Of a stretch of 64,000 nt of DNA, positions 1 through 10,337 are shown piece by piece. The translations under genes were made by a program, and so were the position numbers. The stretch is from Macrothele yani (lineage: Eukaryota > Arthropoda > Arachnida > Araneae > Macrothelidae): the NCBI GenBank assembly GCA_039090855.1, contig CM077027.1, forward strand, positions 104,140,424 through 104,204,423, read 5' to 3'. The notes below the pieces were generated by a model, which saw only the letters and a list, made by a program, of their open reading frames with translations, was not told the DNA's origin and made no database searches. Positions within the stretch are counted from its first letter, which is position 1. Each line of letters begins with the position of its first letter.

Positions 1-1074
1 ATTTCTGAAAGTTTCTTTTTTCCACATCCTTTTTTTTTCAATTACAATACACTGTAACAGGATACTGCGAGTTATATCACTTAGTGATATGGCAGATTTT
101 CGGTTGCTGATATCCGCGATCGTAAGCGGTAGTTGCATTGCGATTGTTGATGATGACAAGATAAATACCGGAGTGATGTAAAATGTTGCATAAACTAAAA
201 AAAAAGTCCCCCCCCGAACTTTTATGCGGTCATCATAGCTGGTCAACAATTTCATTCCATGAACATCAGTACATTTCAATCATTTGAACATTGGGGGTAT
301 CTGAAGGAATTCAGCCGCCGTGCTTAAACGCCCTAGCGCAACTAAAACATGCTAATTTTGGACAGTTCTATTCCCTTCCCCTCTACCATCCCTAATAATT
401 GAGAGTGCATACTGTAGTTTCAAATATTCTATTTATGAGCTAGTTTTTGCGTTGTTCGTTATGCTTTTATTTTCGAAATTCCTAACACTTTTGCACTATG
501 GTTGCAGAAACGTTTATGCTTTGGGTTTGTCTGTAGGATAATTCGCTTGAAAGCGGTTGAATTTCGGCAAAATTTTAGTATGCTGTTGGGTACAACCTGG
601 AAACCCACCCTCTTGAAAAAGGTCGAAATTAAATTTAAAGGCCAATACATAAGAGCAGTATTTGTTCTCCAAGCTTAGGAATGTTAACTCACATAAAATC
701 TGTTTGATTGCAACAAAGTTTTGGTATGTTATCAGGGAGGAGAAACCTACCCTTGTAGAAAATGATCCAACTTGAATTCAAAGGTCAGGGCATAAGAGCA
801 GAATTTATTCTTTATGGTCTTGTGCTTGATAAACTTGATCAATTTGCATAAAACACATTTATCCATTTGCATCTTTCATCATTTTTATTACTTAAAACTG
901 AAATTACTTTAAAAAAATAATTTGAACATGATACTGTAAAGCGTAATAATCATCCTGGAATTTTTTTGTATATGTCCTGGAAAAAGCCTGGAAAGTCCTT
1001 GAATTTTTTCCCCCAAAAGTGTACGAACCCTGATTAAAAAAAAAAAACGAACTAAAATTTTGAAGAAGAAATAA
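1..1074. repeat. Repeat-derived non-coding stretch
   Basis: No gene is supported here. Two diverged copies of a unit of about 190 bases lie at about 545-665 and 720-825; both contain a 'cataagagcag' block followed by 'tttgttc' or 'tttattc'. At about 970-1033 the sequence resembles the termini of the 51-56 kb element ('aaagtccttgaatttt' then 'gtacgaaccctg'), so it is probably a terminal fragment of a related DNA transposon. Short reading frames here have no recognisable domains. Confidence 0.5.
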
Positions 1075-1120
1075 TCATCTTGACTGCAAAGCATAAAGAA
1101 ATAAATATCCCGACTGCGAA

Positions 1121-1173
1121 GCACCAAACTAGTTTCTGCTAATATTCATAGTCATCATCAGTGGTAGGTGCAC
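1121..1173 (-). ncRNA. Hammerhead-ribozyme-like motif, left repeat of PLE
   Basis: Read on the minus strand: ACCA, the core CTGATGA, an imperfect hairpin (CTA/TAG closed further by TG/CA with a bulged A), GAAA, then CTAGTT and TGGT. ACCA pairs with TGGT as helix I. Helix III would be the self-complementary ACUAGU, and the predicted cleavage site follows GUU. This matches a type I hammerhead. The motif is established in PLE terminal repeats. One or more extra bases between CUGAUGA and helix II are a caveat for activity. Confidence 0.6.
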
Positions 1174-1650
1174 GGACATTGTAATTACCACACTCACACG
1201 CTCCGGTATGCTGCTCAACCCGAATGCATGTTCAGCCCCGTCGTGTAGATATTTGCGCATCATGGGTTAAAGTTTTACTGCGCACGTATATGGTGTCGCC
1301 ATCTATAGTTACACAAAATAATCAAGTAGAATTTACGGAGTAGAAATATGCTTTTGTATTTTTAAGAAATATTTGATGTAAGCTGTTTTATGTTATTGTT
1401 TTTCTTCTTGAAATGTTTTTTCTCCTGTTCAATGAGGTACCTCCATTCAAACTGAAGCTCTACTGGATTATTAACGTTACAGTTGTATCTTGATTTTCTC
1501 AATGTCCACAGCATCGGAGGTCAGAATCTGGGCATGTGATCTATGTGATGTTATAATTTTCGTGTTAGTCCAATCTGGAGTTACATCGTTTCTGATACAA
1601 TGTTGTATTAATTAGGTTTTTTCATCTCTTCTTGTCCAATTTGTAATATG

Positions 1651-2103
1651 TTAATTTAATCTAGTCAAAAATCTTCTACGTGTACTTCCGATATATACTT
1701 TGTCTTTTTGGTTATCATCTTTAACTGTTGGAATGACATAAACACATGATTTATTTAGAACTGATCTATTATTAGTAGTAGTAAGTATACCTCCATTATC
1801 AATGACTGTTTCTGCAATGTTAATATTGTGGTTGTAACATTCTTTTTTTAAAATAGTACTAATAGGAGGTAAGTATGGAAATTTTCCATAATATTGCTTT
1901 TTTTCTTTTTCATTATTATTTTCGGAACGATGCATACTGGCTGTAATGTTGTTATACAAAGATTTGATTAATATTTTATTATATCCAAACTCTTCTGCAG
2001 TCTTTTCAATCCATTTGAGTTCTTTGATCTCTGATATTTTATTGGATGAATGTGTAATGGCTCTTTTAATAAAAAGTGGAACGCTGCAGTCTTGTATTTC
2101 CAA
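1651..2103 (-). pseudogene. PLE C-terminal region with GIY-YIG endonuclease motif
   Basis: A 150-residue open stretch. Near its end 'CVYVIPT' is followed after about ten residues by 'KVYIGSTRRRFLTRL', the GIY-YIG endonuclease signature with the typical Arg-rich continuation. The upstream part resembles the linker between reverse transcriptase and endonuclease in PLEs, where the enzyme nicks DNA for target-primed insertion. Reading frame is lost after about 1650, although degenerate C-terminal endonuclease sequence seems to continue toward 1400 with stops. No functional product is expected. Confidence 0.75.
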
Positions 2104-2230
2104 GGGTGTGTAAAATCCTTTGGGATAATTTCCTGTACATATGATGGCTTTCAGTAAACTGTATATTCAATATTTCCGTTATCATTGTGTGTAGAGATAT
2201 CCAAGAAGTTTGATGTAAGCTGTTTTATGT

Positions 2231-2593
2231 TTAGCTATAGCCATTAACATCAATTTCTTTACTAACCTGTATTGATGGATAATAACTGTTGAATTTATTA
2301 ATGAAGTTCAAGATTGGAGTGCTGCCAAAATAGTAAAATATCATCAACGTATCAGAGATATACATATGATCTAATATTCTGTTTTCAATGTCTTGTAGAA
2401 CAACCTCGGCCAGTAGCCCTGAAATAGGGGACCCCATTTGGGCGCCATATTGCTGTTTATTGATTGTCACATTAAATGTGAAAAAATTATTATTTGTAAT
2501 TAACAATAATTCAGATATAATACTGTTTCTGACATTATCTGTAAGATTTTCATACCGGAGCGTGTGAGTGCGGTAATTACAATGTCCGTGCAA
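2231..2593 (-). pseudogene. PLE reverse transcriptase fragment
   Basis: A 120-residue stretch containing 'YGAQMGSPISGLLAEVVLQ', the conserved 'QxxGxxMGSPxS...A' block of reverse transcriptases, followed by 'DIENRIL'. The catalytic YxDD box expected about 20-25 residues later is not intact; the corresponding place reads 'DTLMIFYYFG'. The N-terminal half of the enzyme is missing and the right terminal repeat abuts the fragment. A gap of about 130 bases with a frame change separates it from the GIY-YIG part. Confidence 0.75.
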
Positions 2594-2640
2594 CTACCAC
2601 TGATGATGGCTATGAATATTAGCAGAAACTAGTTTGGTGC
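2591..2640 (+). ncRNA. Hammerhead-ribozyme-like motif, right repeat of PLE
   Basis: Plus-strand mirror of the motif at 1121-1173: ACCA, CTGATGA, hairpin GCTA/TAGC with a bulged G, GAAA, CTAGTT, TGGT. Helix I is ACCA/UGGU, helix III the palindrome ACUAGU, cleavage predicted after GUU. The helix II change GAC to GGC between the two copies lengthens the stem, so pairing persists despite divergence. The two copies face opposite ways because the terminal repeats are inverted. Confidence 0.6.
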
Positions 2641-2725
2641 TTCGCAATCGTGAGATTTATTTATTTATGATTCGCAGTCAAGATGATTATTTCTTCTTCA
2701 AATTTTTATTTCGTTTTTTAAAATT

Positions 2726-3397
2726 TTGGCAAGTTGTAATTCGTTTTCATATTTCGTTGTTGTCATGATGCTTCACAATTTTGAGATTGATTTCTTTGTG
2801 CTTCGCAGTAAAGATGATTTCCTCTTCAAGATTTTAGTTCGTTTTTTAAAAATTTTGGCAAGTTTTTAATTCATTTTGTAAGTACATATATAGTTCATTA
2901 TTTCTTGATTTTAATTGCTGATACTGTGCCCCATACGTATCTAACATCATTTAATAATCTCCTGATTGCAGAACTTACGTAACGTGTGAAACAGTAATGA
3001 CTGACATTTAATGTCAAATAAGTTACATTATTGTGGCCACATAAAAATATGTTCATCGCAAATTGGTGAAATTTGAACAACGATATATCAACTGCATTGT
3101 GTTGTAGAGTAAAGAAAAACTGAAGTTAATCAACTGCAGAGGTTTTTTTTTTTTTTTTTTTTTTTTTTTATACATATGAACTATTTCTGTGGAAATGTGG
3201 ATAGTATACCACTCAGGATCACAAAAGATCATGGAATTGTGGTATCAAAAGTAACATGCGTCATGCATTTAGTTGTTTTTAATTAAAAGCTGATAATTTG
3301 ATAACGATCAGTTATTCAAAGAATTTACAAATGTGTACTTTAGTGAGAAAATACTTGAGCAGAAGGAAATGTCATAATATGTCATCACAACGTATAA
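2726..3397. repeat. Short tandem duplication and T-rich spacer
   Basis: A degenerate duplication with a period of about 125-130 bases: blocks at about 2665-2745 and 2795-2875 both carry 'cgcagt.aagatgatt' then 'tttcgttttttaaa' or 'gttcgttttttaaa' and 'ttttggcaagtt'. These extend the right terminal repeat of the PLE, so they may be partial tandem repeats of it. A run of about 27 T lies at 3143-3169. No gene seen. Confidence 0.5.
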
Positions 3398-3816
3398 GAG
3401 TTGTTCAACAAGTAACAAGACTTTCTTTCTGCCTGAAAGACTCAAAACATGACATGCCTAAACATAATTGCTGCCGGCATTTAGACAGCAGTCCCATCGT
3501 CGCACCGGTCCTTGTATTGCTGCGGAATAGTAGGAGGCAGGCTGCTGCTGCAACCAGTTATCTACAGTTTCACGCACCTGATCATCCTAAGTGACACGTT
3601 TGCCTTTGAGAAATTTTTTTCGTAGGTCCAAAGATATAAAAATCACAGGGTGATTGGTCAGGACTATACGCTAGATGTTGAAGGACTTCCCAGCAAAAGT
3701 GTTGCGACATCCTTTGCATGATAACTACCAGATGTGGCCAGGCATTATCATGCAGAAGCAAAATTGGGAAGTGCAAACACATTCCAGTCAAAGTATCTCA
3801 CTACTTATTGAACAAT
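3398..3816 (-). mobile_element. Internally deleted mariner-type element
   Basis: The minus strand between about 3791 and 3450 encodes 'LLHDNAWPH' and, after about 33 residues, 'LAYSPDQSPCDFYIF'. These are the second and third catalytic-Asp blocks of mariner (DD34D) transposases. The ends are imperfect inverted repeats: 'ttgttcaacaagta' near 3401 matches the reverse complement of 'tacttattgaacaa' near 3803. At about 420 bases, against about 1.3 kb for a full mariner, most of the N-terminal half including the first catalytic Asp is deleted. Confidence 0.7.
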
Positions 3817-4715
3817 AATTTGGGCCGCTCTGAGAAAAACTTCCAAAGCCACGTGGAAAAATCAGGAAATTTATTTTTATTTTTGAGTAGGAATCTCTTG
3901 AGCAATGAGTTGGAGAACCATTTGCTAATAATGATGGTCATGTTATTAATTGTAGTAGTAAGTGTGGCCTCTGTTCATATTGCTCAAAATGTGGTTTGGA
4001 AAATTGAAACAATAATGATTTTGGCATGTTTTAGAGGAGGGGTAAAATGTTCTGTTGAATTTTGTTGAACTCATGTACTGCAAAAGTTCAAAATAGCAAG
4101 GGATTCTGAAATAGTGGAAGTTCTTAAAAAGAAGGTAATCATCTCATGCGTTGCAAAAGAGAATGTCTTATAGTGAGAATTGGAAAGAAGAAACAGCGCG
4201 TGGATTGGCAAAAATGTGGAAATTAGCCTAAAGTGCCATAGCACACCATTTACAAAGATAAACTGAAGGAATTCAGGAATTATTACAAAACAAAATAATA
4301 ACTTCAAAAATTGCTTGAATAATGTTGCAATAAGGAAAAATGTTTAAACTTTTGAATTAATTAAAGGGAACCAGAAAATAACTTGACTTTCAGTTAAAAG
4401 ATTTCCTTGTGTAATAGAAATGGAAACAAGTGAAGAGTTTCAGAAATCTTTGAAATTCATAGAGTAATCAACAGGACACTTGACCCGTCAGCCATAAGAA
4501 AATTAGTCATGTGATAAAGGAAATGATCAACACATTTTTTTTCCTTTTCTTTTTTCAATAGGTGCACTGTTTTTTTTTTTAATAAGACAGCATTCTCATT
4601 CCCAGGAGCAAAATTTGTAAAGCATGCATTAACTGTGTTAGTTTTTAAAAATTATTAGTTTGTAGCATTCTCAGTTTGACCATTTCTTCAAGTGATTAAA
4701 AACTGAACAGTCTTA

Positions 4716-4811
<96 letters not shown>

Positions 4812-5378
4812 CTTTGTCCCCTCCCCCCAAATCAGTATAAAAAATAATCAAATTCTGAAAAAAATATTTCCATGATAATTATAAGGTATATGAACATTAA
4901 TATGGGGGAAGGGGGAATAGTATCCTCTTCAGCATTCGAATTACCCACTGGTCTGCTGGCCATTGGCCAGTAAAACTTACTGGCTGAGATGGCTAATCCA
5001 GGCCAGAAAGTTTTTTTTTTTTTTTTTTCCTAATTTGTCACAAGTTTAGAAATGAATTTTTATTTCTTTTTTCTTGCTGTATGGTTTTCTTTTTAGGCTT
5101 CAAACTAATGATAGGTTTAAAAACAAATATTGGAGATAATTCCATTGAAATGATATGTTATTTTCTACATATAATGCAAACGTCTCTAAATTTTTATTAT
5201 TAATTTATCGACCAGTGGGCATTTTGGTGGGCCAGGGGTTTGTTGCAAATTCTAGTGGTCTGCTGGGCCAGTAGAAGATTTATTTCTAATTCTGACTCTG
5301 CTCTTTGTGGCATTGTTAATATGTTTTATGGGCCTCCTATGCTCGTATAAAGCATTTATGTATTGCTTTATATTTCAG
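3817..5378. other. Intronic sequence with long AT microsatellite
   Basis: No coding signal beyond short chance frames. A near-perfect (AT)n tract covers about 4712-4808. Further poly-T runs at 4569-4580 and 5010-5029. The last bases, a T-rich stretch ending in 'tatatttcag', form the acceptor of the exon that follows. Confidence 0.5.
4712..4808. repeat. (AT)n microsatellite
   Basis: About 48 uninterrupted AT dinucleotides. The tract is self-complementary and prone to slippage, so its length in the assembly is unreliable. Confidence 0.95.
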
Positions 5379-5462
5379 GTTTTTTCAAGAAGAAGACACT
5401 GGAAACTCACATGCGCATGCATGATGACAATAGGGCTACTGTGCCAGTGACTGGAGGAAGAG
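5379..5462 (+). CDS. Internal exon of zinc finger gene (second half of a C2H2 finger)
   Basis: An 84-base exon between 'atatttcag' and 'gtaaat'. It begins in phase with two bases finishing a codon, then reads FFKKKTLETHMRMHDDNRAT and on to 'VPVTGGR' plus one base. F-x5-L-x2-H-x3-H is the C-terminal half of a classical C2H2 zinc finger, so the Cys pair must lie on an upstream exon, not found in the window. The trailing single base joins the two leading bases of the exon at 28612 to give Gly, and the frame stays open through all three exons. The finger half implies DNA binding and a nuclear protein. Without the upstream exons the orthologue cannot be named. Confidence 0.8.
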
Positions 5463-5928
5463 GTAAATTTCTTTTACTTTGAAAGAAAACAGTCTCCTCC
5501 CTAACCCTTCTTTCTTAAGAGCGGCAGGGGGGAGTGTCCAAAAAGAAAGAACTGTGTCTCTTTTGAAGATCAATATGCTAATACATATGTTTTGTGCTAC
5601 TTCCTTTCCTTTTGTACTGTACATTTTTTTTTCATGTGTTTGCATAGCAGTTATTCTATATATTTTCGTGTTATTTTTAAATTCACTTTTTTATGTGAAT
5701 CACATTAGTAAGAGAAATAGTAGCATGCAAATTATATGTTTATTTTGTATGTAGTCTTAATTAAGAATGCAGTGAAAAGTAAAAATATGGCATTAAGAAT
5801 ACAGGGACTAAAAATCATTCAGAAGATATGTAACTGCAGAATTTGGAAGGAAATGCTGCTATTCTACACAAATCATTATAAGTTGTAAGGAATTCTGCTA
5901 AAGATTATCAAGAAATCGAAACAGTATT
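5463..5928. other. Start of a 23.1 kb intron, no feature seen
   Basis: From the donor 'gtaaat' to the first transposon. AT-rich, with only short frames that have no recognisable domains. Confidence 0.5.
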
Positions 5929-6516
5929 ATCATTCCGTGTCAAGTTGATCCAATGGAAAAACCTTTACCCTCTTTGATTTTTTTTTTTTTTTTTTTTTTT
6001 TTTCAAATTTGGCTTGCCTAATAATGTACCCCCAAAGATGGTAAAGAACCAAACTTTTGGATTTTTATCTGCTGTAGTTTTCAGTTATGGTGCTCTGAAA
6101 TCTCTAAAAAATGCAATTTTCTGATGACATGCAAATACAAAATAAATGATAACTCAAACTACAAATGAGGTAGAAGGCTAAGGTAAAGAAAGATCCATTC
6201 TGTAGATTATTTTATAAGATTTCAAATGATATGTAACATGATTAGTTTTAGACAGTTTCAAATTTCCGGATCATGCCATAAAATTTTTAACCTTGAATTT
6301 CTCAAAACTAATTTTTTTTTTAATTTTGAAAAAATTCACACCTAAACTTACACATTTTAGCATCATTTGTGGAAAGTTTCATCATGGGATCACAATGGGA
6401 TCATGTTTTTGTCAATTTTGAAAAAATATATATGCAAAGGAAAAACCATGCAGATTTGAAAAGAAAATTGTAATTTTAATTCACAGTTTTTGATTCCTTA
6501 AGACAAAAAGCACTAT

Positions 6517-6716
6517 GCCACCCCGGTGGCGCAGTGGTCCAAGTGATGGTTTCTGATCATTCATCCGAGATGGGGTCCGGGTTCAAATCCCGGTAAGTCA
6601 TGGATGTTATGTTTGTCTTAAGGAGCTGGCTCTCTCCCTTCCCTGGAACCAGTGGCCCTAAATTAGGGATGGGTGACTGTTTATAGCTCACTGATTTGCG
6701 CGCGGTGGTTTTAGTT
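6517..6716 (+). mobile_element. tRNA-derived SINE (older copy)
   Basis: Starts 'ccccggtggcgcagtggt', a tRNA-like box A region, and has 'gggttcaaatcccgg' as box B about 55 bases later. It continues with the same non-tRNA body as the copies at 54306, 57528 and 60143 ('ctggctctctcccttccctgg', 'aaattaggga'). Base changes make it more diverged than those copies. The 3' end fades after about 6716 with no clear poly(A). Confidence 0.85.
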
Positions 6717-6859
6717 CTGAATAGTGCTATTATACTGGCATGCTAAAATAGGTTAAATAAGGCGATTCGGGGAGGTAGCTTAGGAAAACAAAAACAAAAA
6801 AATATTGTAAGTTAAGATATGATAGTATGGTTCTTGTGTGTCTAAGCAGACTTGTAAAA

Positions 6860-7400
6860 CTTGCCCATGGTAAAGGAGTGTGTGATGGTCTGGGAAGAAC
6901 TGTGAAATGACCTGCAGCAAGGGCAAGTCTCCAACGGCCCTATGAAGAGCAAATTATGACACCATCACAGCTGTTTACATGGTGTTAGGCTAACATTGAT
7001 TCCATGGAGTTCATTTTTGTTTTAATAACGAACAACACAAAGAAGAGAAAGTGCTTAAAGAGTAATTTGTTGTTGCAAAGCCAATACCAGGCACCCAGAA
7101 ATTTCAGTTTCTTCCCTGTGTTGGGTAAGGAGATACTGACAAGGGCATTTTCAAAGAGTAAGCAATCATCTATATTTTCTATGTCAAGAGAAAGTTTGAA
7201 ACAGAAGCTCACTCTAGCAGAAGTGAAAGAACATGTAACATTTAAGTACAACAACCAATGTGAAGTTTTGGCCCAAAATGAGACAACTGTGATGGTAGAA
7301 GTGAAGTTCCTGCTCCATTCTTTACATAAGCCCAGGACATCGAAAACAAACGCAAAGTGCTTGTTTGCTAAATCCTGGCCCTGGTGGAATCCAGATGTCC
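6860..7400 (+). pseudogene. Relic of the long-TIR family transposase
   Basis: At about 6863-6980 the plus strand reads HGKGVCDGLGRTVK, a stop, PAARASLQ, then 'EEQIMTPSQLFTW'. The intact relatives in this window read 'HGKGPCDGVSGTIKRLAARASLQ' and 'NDQIMTPRQLYDW' there. The following frame about 7004-7504 is open by chance and only weakly resembles the relatives' C-terminal module ('FKYNNQ' against 'VEYDNQ', 'VEVKFL' against 'VKVSFL'). The N-terminal two thirds, including the two other acidic blocks, are absent. Confidence 0.7.
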
Positions 7401-7658
7401 CAGTGGCTGCACTTACTACCTTTGCAAGGAAGAGATGGATGCAGCAACCACACTCTTTAAAATTGCCTTGCAAGGGATTGTTGAAATTGTTAACATTGCA
7501 GTAGGGATGGCGACAATGCTAACTAGTGGCAGAAAGGTATGATTAGTTATAAATTTCAATAAATTAGCTTTTATTTTAAGGATTTTTGATATTTTTCTAA
7601 GCTACCTTCCTCAATACCAGCCAATACTCCTCCCCTCCCTGTTGACTTATTTAACCTA

Positions 7659-9017
7659 CACTCACGGACAATGAAATTTGTGCACCAAGAAGTAAGCATC
7701 GGATTGAACTGAAATTTCATGGACGTAATGATACAGATAAATGATACATGGCAATAAAACAGAGCTGCAGGACAGTTACAAAGGGAACTGTGGCACACAG
7801 TCTGGTCATGTTCAATAGTGTGTCGCACCACCTTGTGTGGCGATACATGCTGCAATACGGTCCATCATGAAGGCGAACAGAAGCCTGACGTCCTGCGGCA
7901 GACTGGCCCACATGTGTTGGACGGTGTGCTCCAAATCTCGGATAGTGTGGCACGGCAGCAGCTGGCCTTTTAACTTGCCCCACACCTGCTCAATAGGAGA
8001 CATGTCTGGAAGCAGTCCTGGGCAACCCGAGCCACGTGCGGGCGGGCATTATCCTGCTGGTATACCACACCTGGAATCCCAGCCAGGAATGGGAGCACAT
8101 GGGGCTGTAGGATCTCATCCACATACTGCTGGCCCATCAATGATCCACATACCACTACTACAGCTGATTGGCTATCATAGGCAATCGCTCCCCAGACCAT
8201 AATGCCTGCAATGTGGGGGCTCAATAGCGAGGTTGAGATTGTGCCATTGACCCGGGTACCTCCACACTCGGACAGGATGATCATCTGTCCCCAAAATGAA
8301 GTAGCACTCATCGCTAAACACCATCCGTTGCCATTCTGTGGTGTTCCAAGTCACTCTGGCATGGCACCACTGCAAACGGAGCCGGAGATGTTCTGGTGTT
8401 AATGGCAGCACATGTAAAGGACGCTAGGGTTGCAGATTCGCTTCCACGAGGCATTGGGAAATGGTCCATGGGCACACAGGAGCTTCTACATCTGCCTGTA
8501 TAGTGGACCAGGTTCCCATGGGATCTGTTCATGTCTGGCGCACGATCCGTCAATTCTCTCTACCGGAGGTCCTGGTCCATCCGGAGCTACTCCGCCATGT
8601 GGCAGTGCCATCACGTGTCCACTGCTCCCAACACAGTCGGACAGTATGGTCAGAACGATCCACATGCTGGGCTCTATGGCACACTGACCACCCTGCGGTT
8701 TACAGCCCAGTGGTCAGGCCTCTCTCAAAGTCTGTGAGTTGCATAAATCGACGTCTCTGGCGACTAACCGGCATTCTTGTCGCTCTGTACTTTTGCTTGC
8801 GTCGACCGGTGCTTTTCGCTTTCATGGGGCATTGACTACATGCCAGTTTTATAAGGCTGCTGGTCCATGCTTGCAGCACCACTACAGGGTGTGCGGTCAT
8901 GCGCAATCGCACCAAACGTGGATCATTTGCATACCAGCACGCACTCTAGCTATCTGCAAAGTTTTGCAGTTGTAGCATGTTTTCTTCTAGGTGAGCAAAT
9001 TTCATTGTCCGTGAGTG
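7659..9017 (-). mobile_element. Tc1-like element with TA target duplication
   Basis: Bounded by inverted 'cactcacggacaatgaaattt' (7659) and 'aaatttcattgtccgtgagtg' (ending 9017), each flanked by TA. Length 1359 bases is usual for Tc1. It is inserted inside the decayed long-TIR element and is therefore younger than it. The minus strand carries the transposase pseudogene. Confidence 0.93.
7812..8826 (-). pseudogene. Tc1-like (DD34E) transposase pseudogene
   Basis: The start region near 8826 reads 'MKAKSTGRRKQKYRATRM' and then a helix-turn-helix-type 'LTDFERG'. Later pieces include 'WQRMVFSDECYFIL' (first catalytic Asp), 'VVYQQDNARPHVA' (second Asp) and 'MSPIEQVWGKLKGQL' (the DD34E glutamate block). 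These lie in different frames, with stops between about 8560 and 8700 and a shift near 7990. All three acidic residues remain visible, but the enzyme cannot be made as one chain. The usual length is about 340 residues. Confidence 0.9.
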
Positions 9018-9525
9018 TATTTTAGCATTCTAATATAATGGCACTGTTCTGAACTAAAAAGAGAAATAGTTGTCCTTGTCGAAAGGAATTCAAAATTGTG
9101 AATTAAAATTACAATTTTTCTTCCACATCTAGATGGTTTTTCCTTTTCATATTTTTTTTTTTTTTAAATTGGCAAAAACATGATCCCACTCTTATCCCAT
9201 GATGAAACTTTTCACATATGATGCTAAAATGTTTAAGTTCCTGTGTGGATTTTTTAAAAAAAATTATTTTAAAAATTAGGTTTTTGAGAAATTCAAAGTA
9301 AAATTTATGACAAGACCTTGAAATTCAAAACTACTAGTCATGTTACATATCCTATGAAAGCTATAAAATAAGCTACAAAATGGTTTTTACCCCAGCTTTC
9401 TATCTCATTTCTAGCTTGAGTAATAATTTATTTTGCAATTGCATGTAACATCGGAAGATTGCGTTGTTTAGAGGTTTCAAAGGGCAGTAAGTTAAAAACT
9501 ACTGCAGATAAAATCTAATAATTTG

Positions 9526-9559
<34 letters not shown>

Positions 9560-9664
9560 TTTTGATACATGTACATTAGGTGAGTCAAATTTGAAAAAAA
9601 TCCAAGAGGGTGGTAAAATTCAAAAACGTTAAAATATTTGATCACTTGACACTGAATGATCCAG

Positions 9665-10337
9665 TAATAAAAATTAGTTTAGTTGCGACACATGTACAAT
9701 ATCAAGGTTTTGAGGAGATGAATAACATTGTTGTAAAAACTCAGGATTGTACATAATCAAGCAAAACTTTTGTGTCCACTGTTCAGCAATATTTTTTGGT
9801 ATGATTCATTCTTATTATTCCCACCTTTACCGGTTTGTTTTCTTTAAAAGGATTTCACTAAGAATTGACATAAGTACATCAGCCATTATTCAGTTTGGGT
9901 TATAGTGATCATAGAGCAATTACAATGATGAAATTCTACTTAGGGAGTCAGTGATAACATAAAAAGTTGCTATAGGAATAAATTACTAATTTCCAATGAT
10001 TACATAACTTATTTGAAATATCAGTGAAAAGTACATGAACATTTGAAAATTAATATCAGATATCTATTTGGTCAAAAAAGGTGTTGGTTTGTGATGTATC
10101 ATTCCTGGCCTGGCCTACTGGGGCTCTCGGTTGAAGGGGCATGTGTCAATTGTGTGAGATCAGATAGCTTCCAGTCGTCTCATTTGCCATACATGCTTGA
10201 TTTGAGATCCATCTGGTGACCTGATAGGCATGAGATGACACTAATGTCTTGAAGAGCCAGCCAGGTAATGTTGGCAATGCAAAGATAAACATTGTTCTGT
10301 TAGGAATTAGGAACATTGTATTCTGCATATCTGTCAA
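9665..10337. other. Intronic spacer, nothing recognised
   Basis: AT-rich sequence with no repeat termini, coding signal or RNA structure that I can support. Confidence 0.4.

Larger units (their letters stand above)
1075..2725 (-). mobile_element. Truncated Penelope-like element with inverted terminal repeats
   Basis: A Penelope-like retroelement (PLE) remnant. The minus strand encodes a late reverse-transcriptase segment and then a GIY-YIG endonuclease segment, the order expected for PLEs. The ends are inverted copies of one another: about 1075-1215 on the minus strand matches about 2555-2700 on the plus strand, from 'accggagcgtgtgagtg' through 'gtttggtgcttcgca'. Each end carries a hammerhead-like motif. 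The interior is only about 1.3 kb, so most of the reverse transcriptase is missing and the copy cannot be autonomous. Inverted terminal repeats are known for PLEs, which often carry repeats in either orientation. Confidence 0.85.
5929..9664 (+). mobile_element. Decayed long-TIR DNA transposon, family member 3, with two nested insertions
   Basis: Inverted repeats of over 500 bases: 5929 to about 6510 matches the reverse complement of about 9065-9664. The left end reads 'tcattccgtgtcaag' and the right end, reversed, 'tcattcagtgtcaag'. Both arms carry the 'catgatgggat' type block and a long T run. The termini resemble those of the elements at 18.5 and 34.9 kb. The interior holds a plus-strand transposase relic, a SINE (6517) and a Tc1-like element (7659-9017). 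Without the insertions it is about 2.2 kb, so much of the coding region has been lost. Confidence 0.75.

Noticed and set aside
7004..7504. 166-residue plus-strand frame and its 162-residue antisense partner as genes
   Set aside because: The frame begins inside a decayed transposase whose relic lies just upstream in the same element; no start context, no domain, and both strands open is typical of chance.
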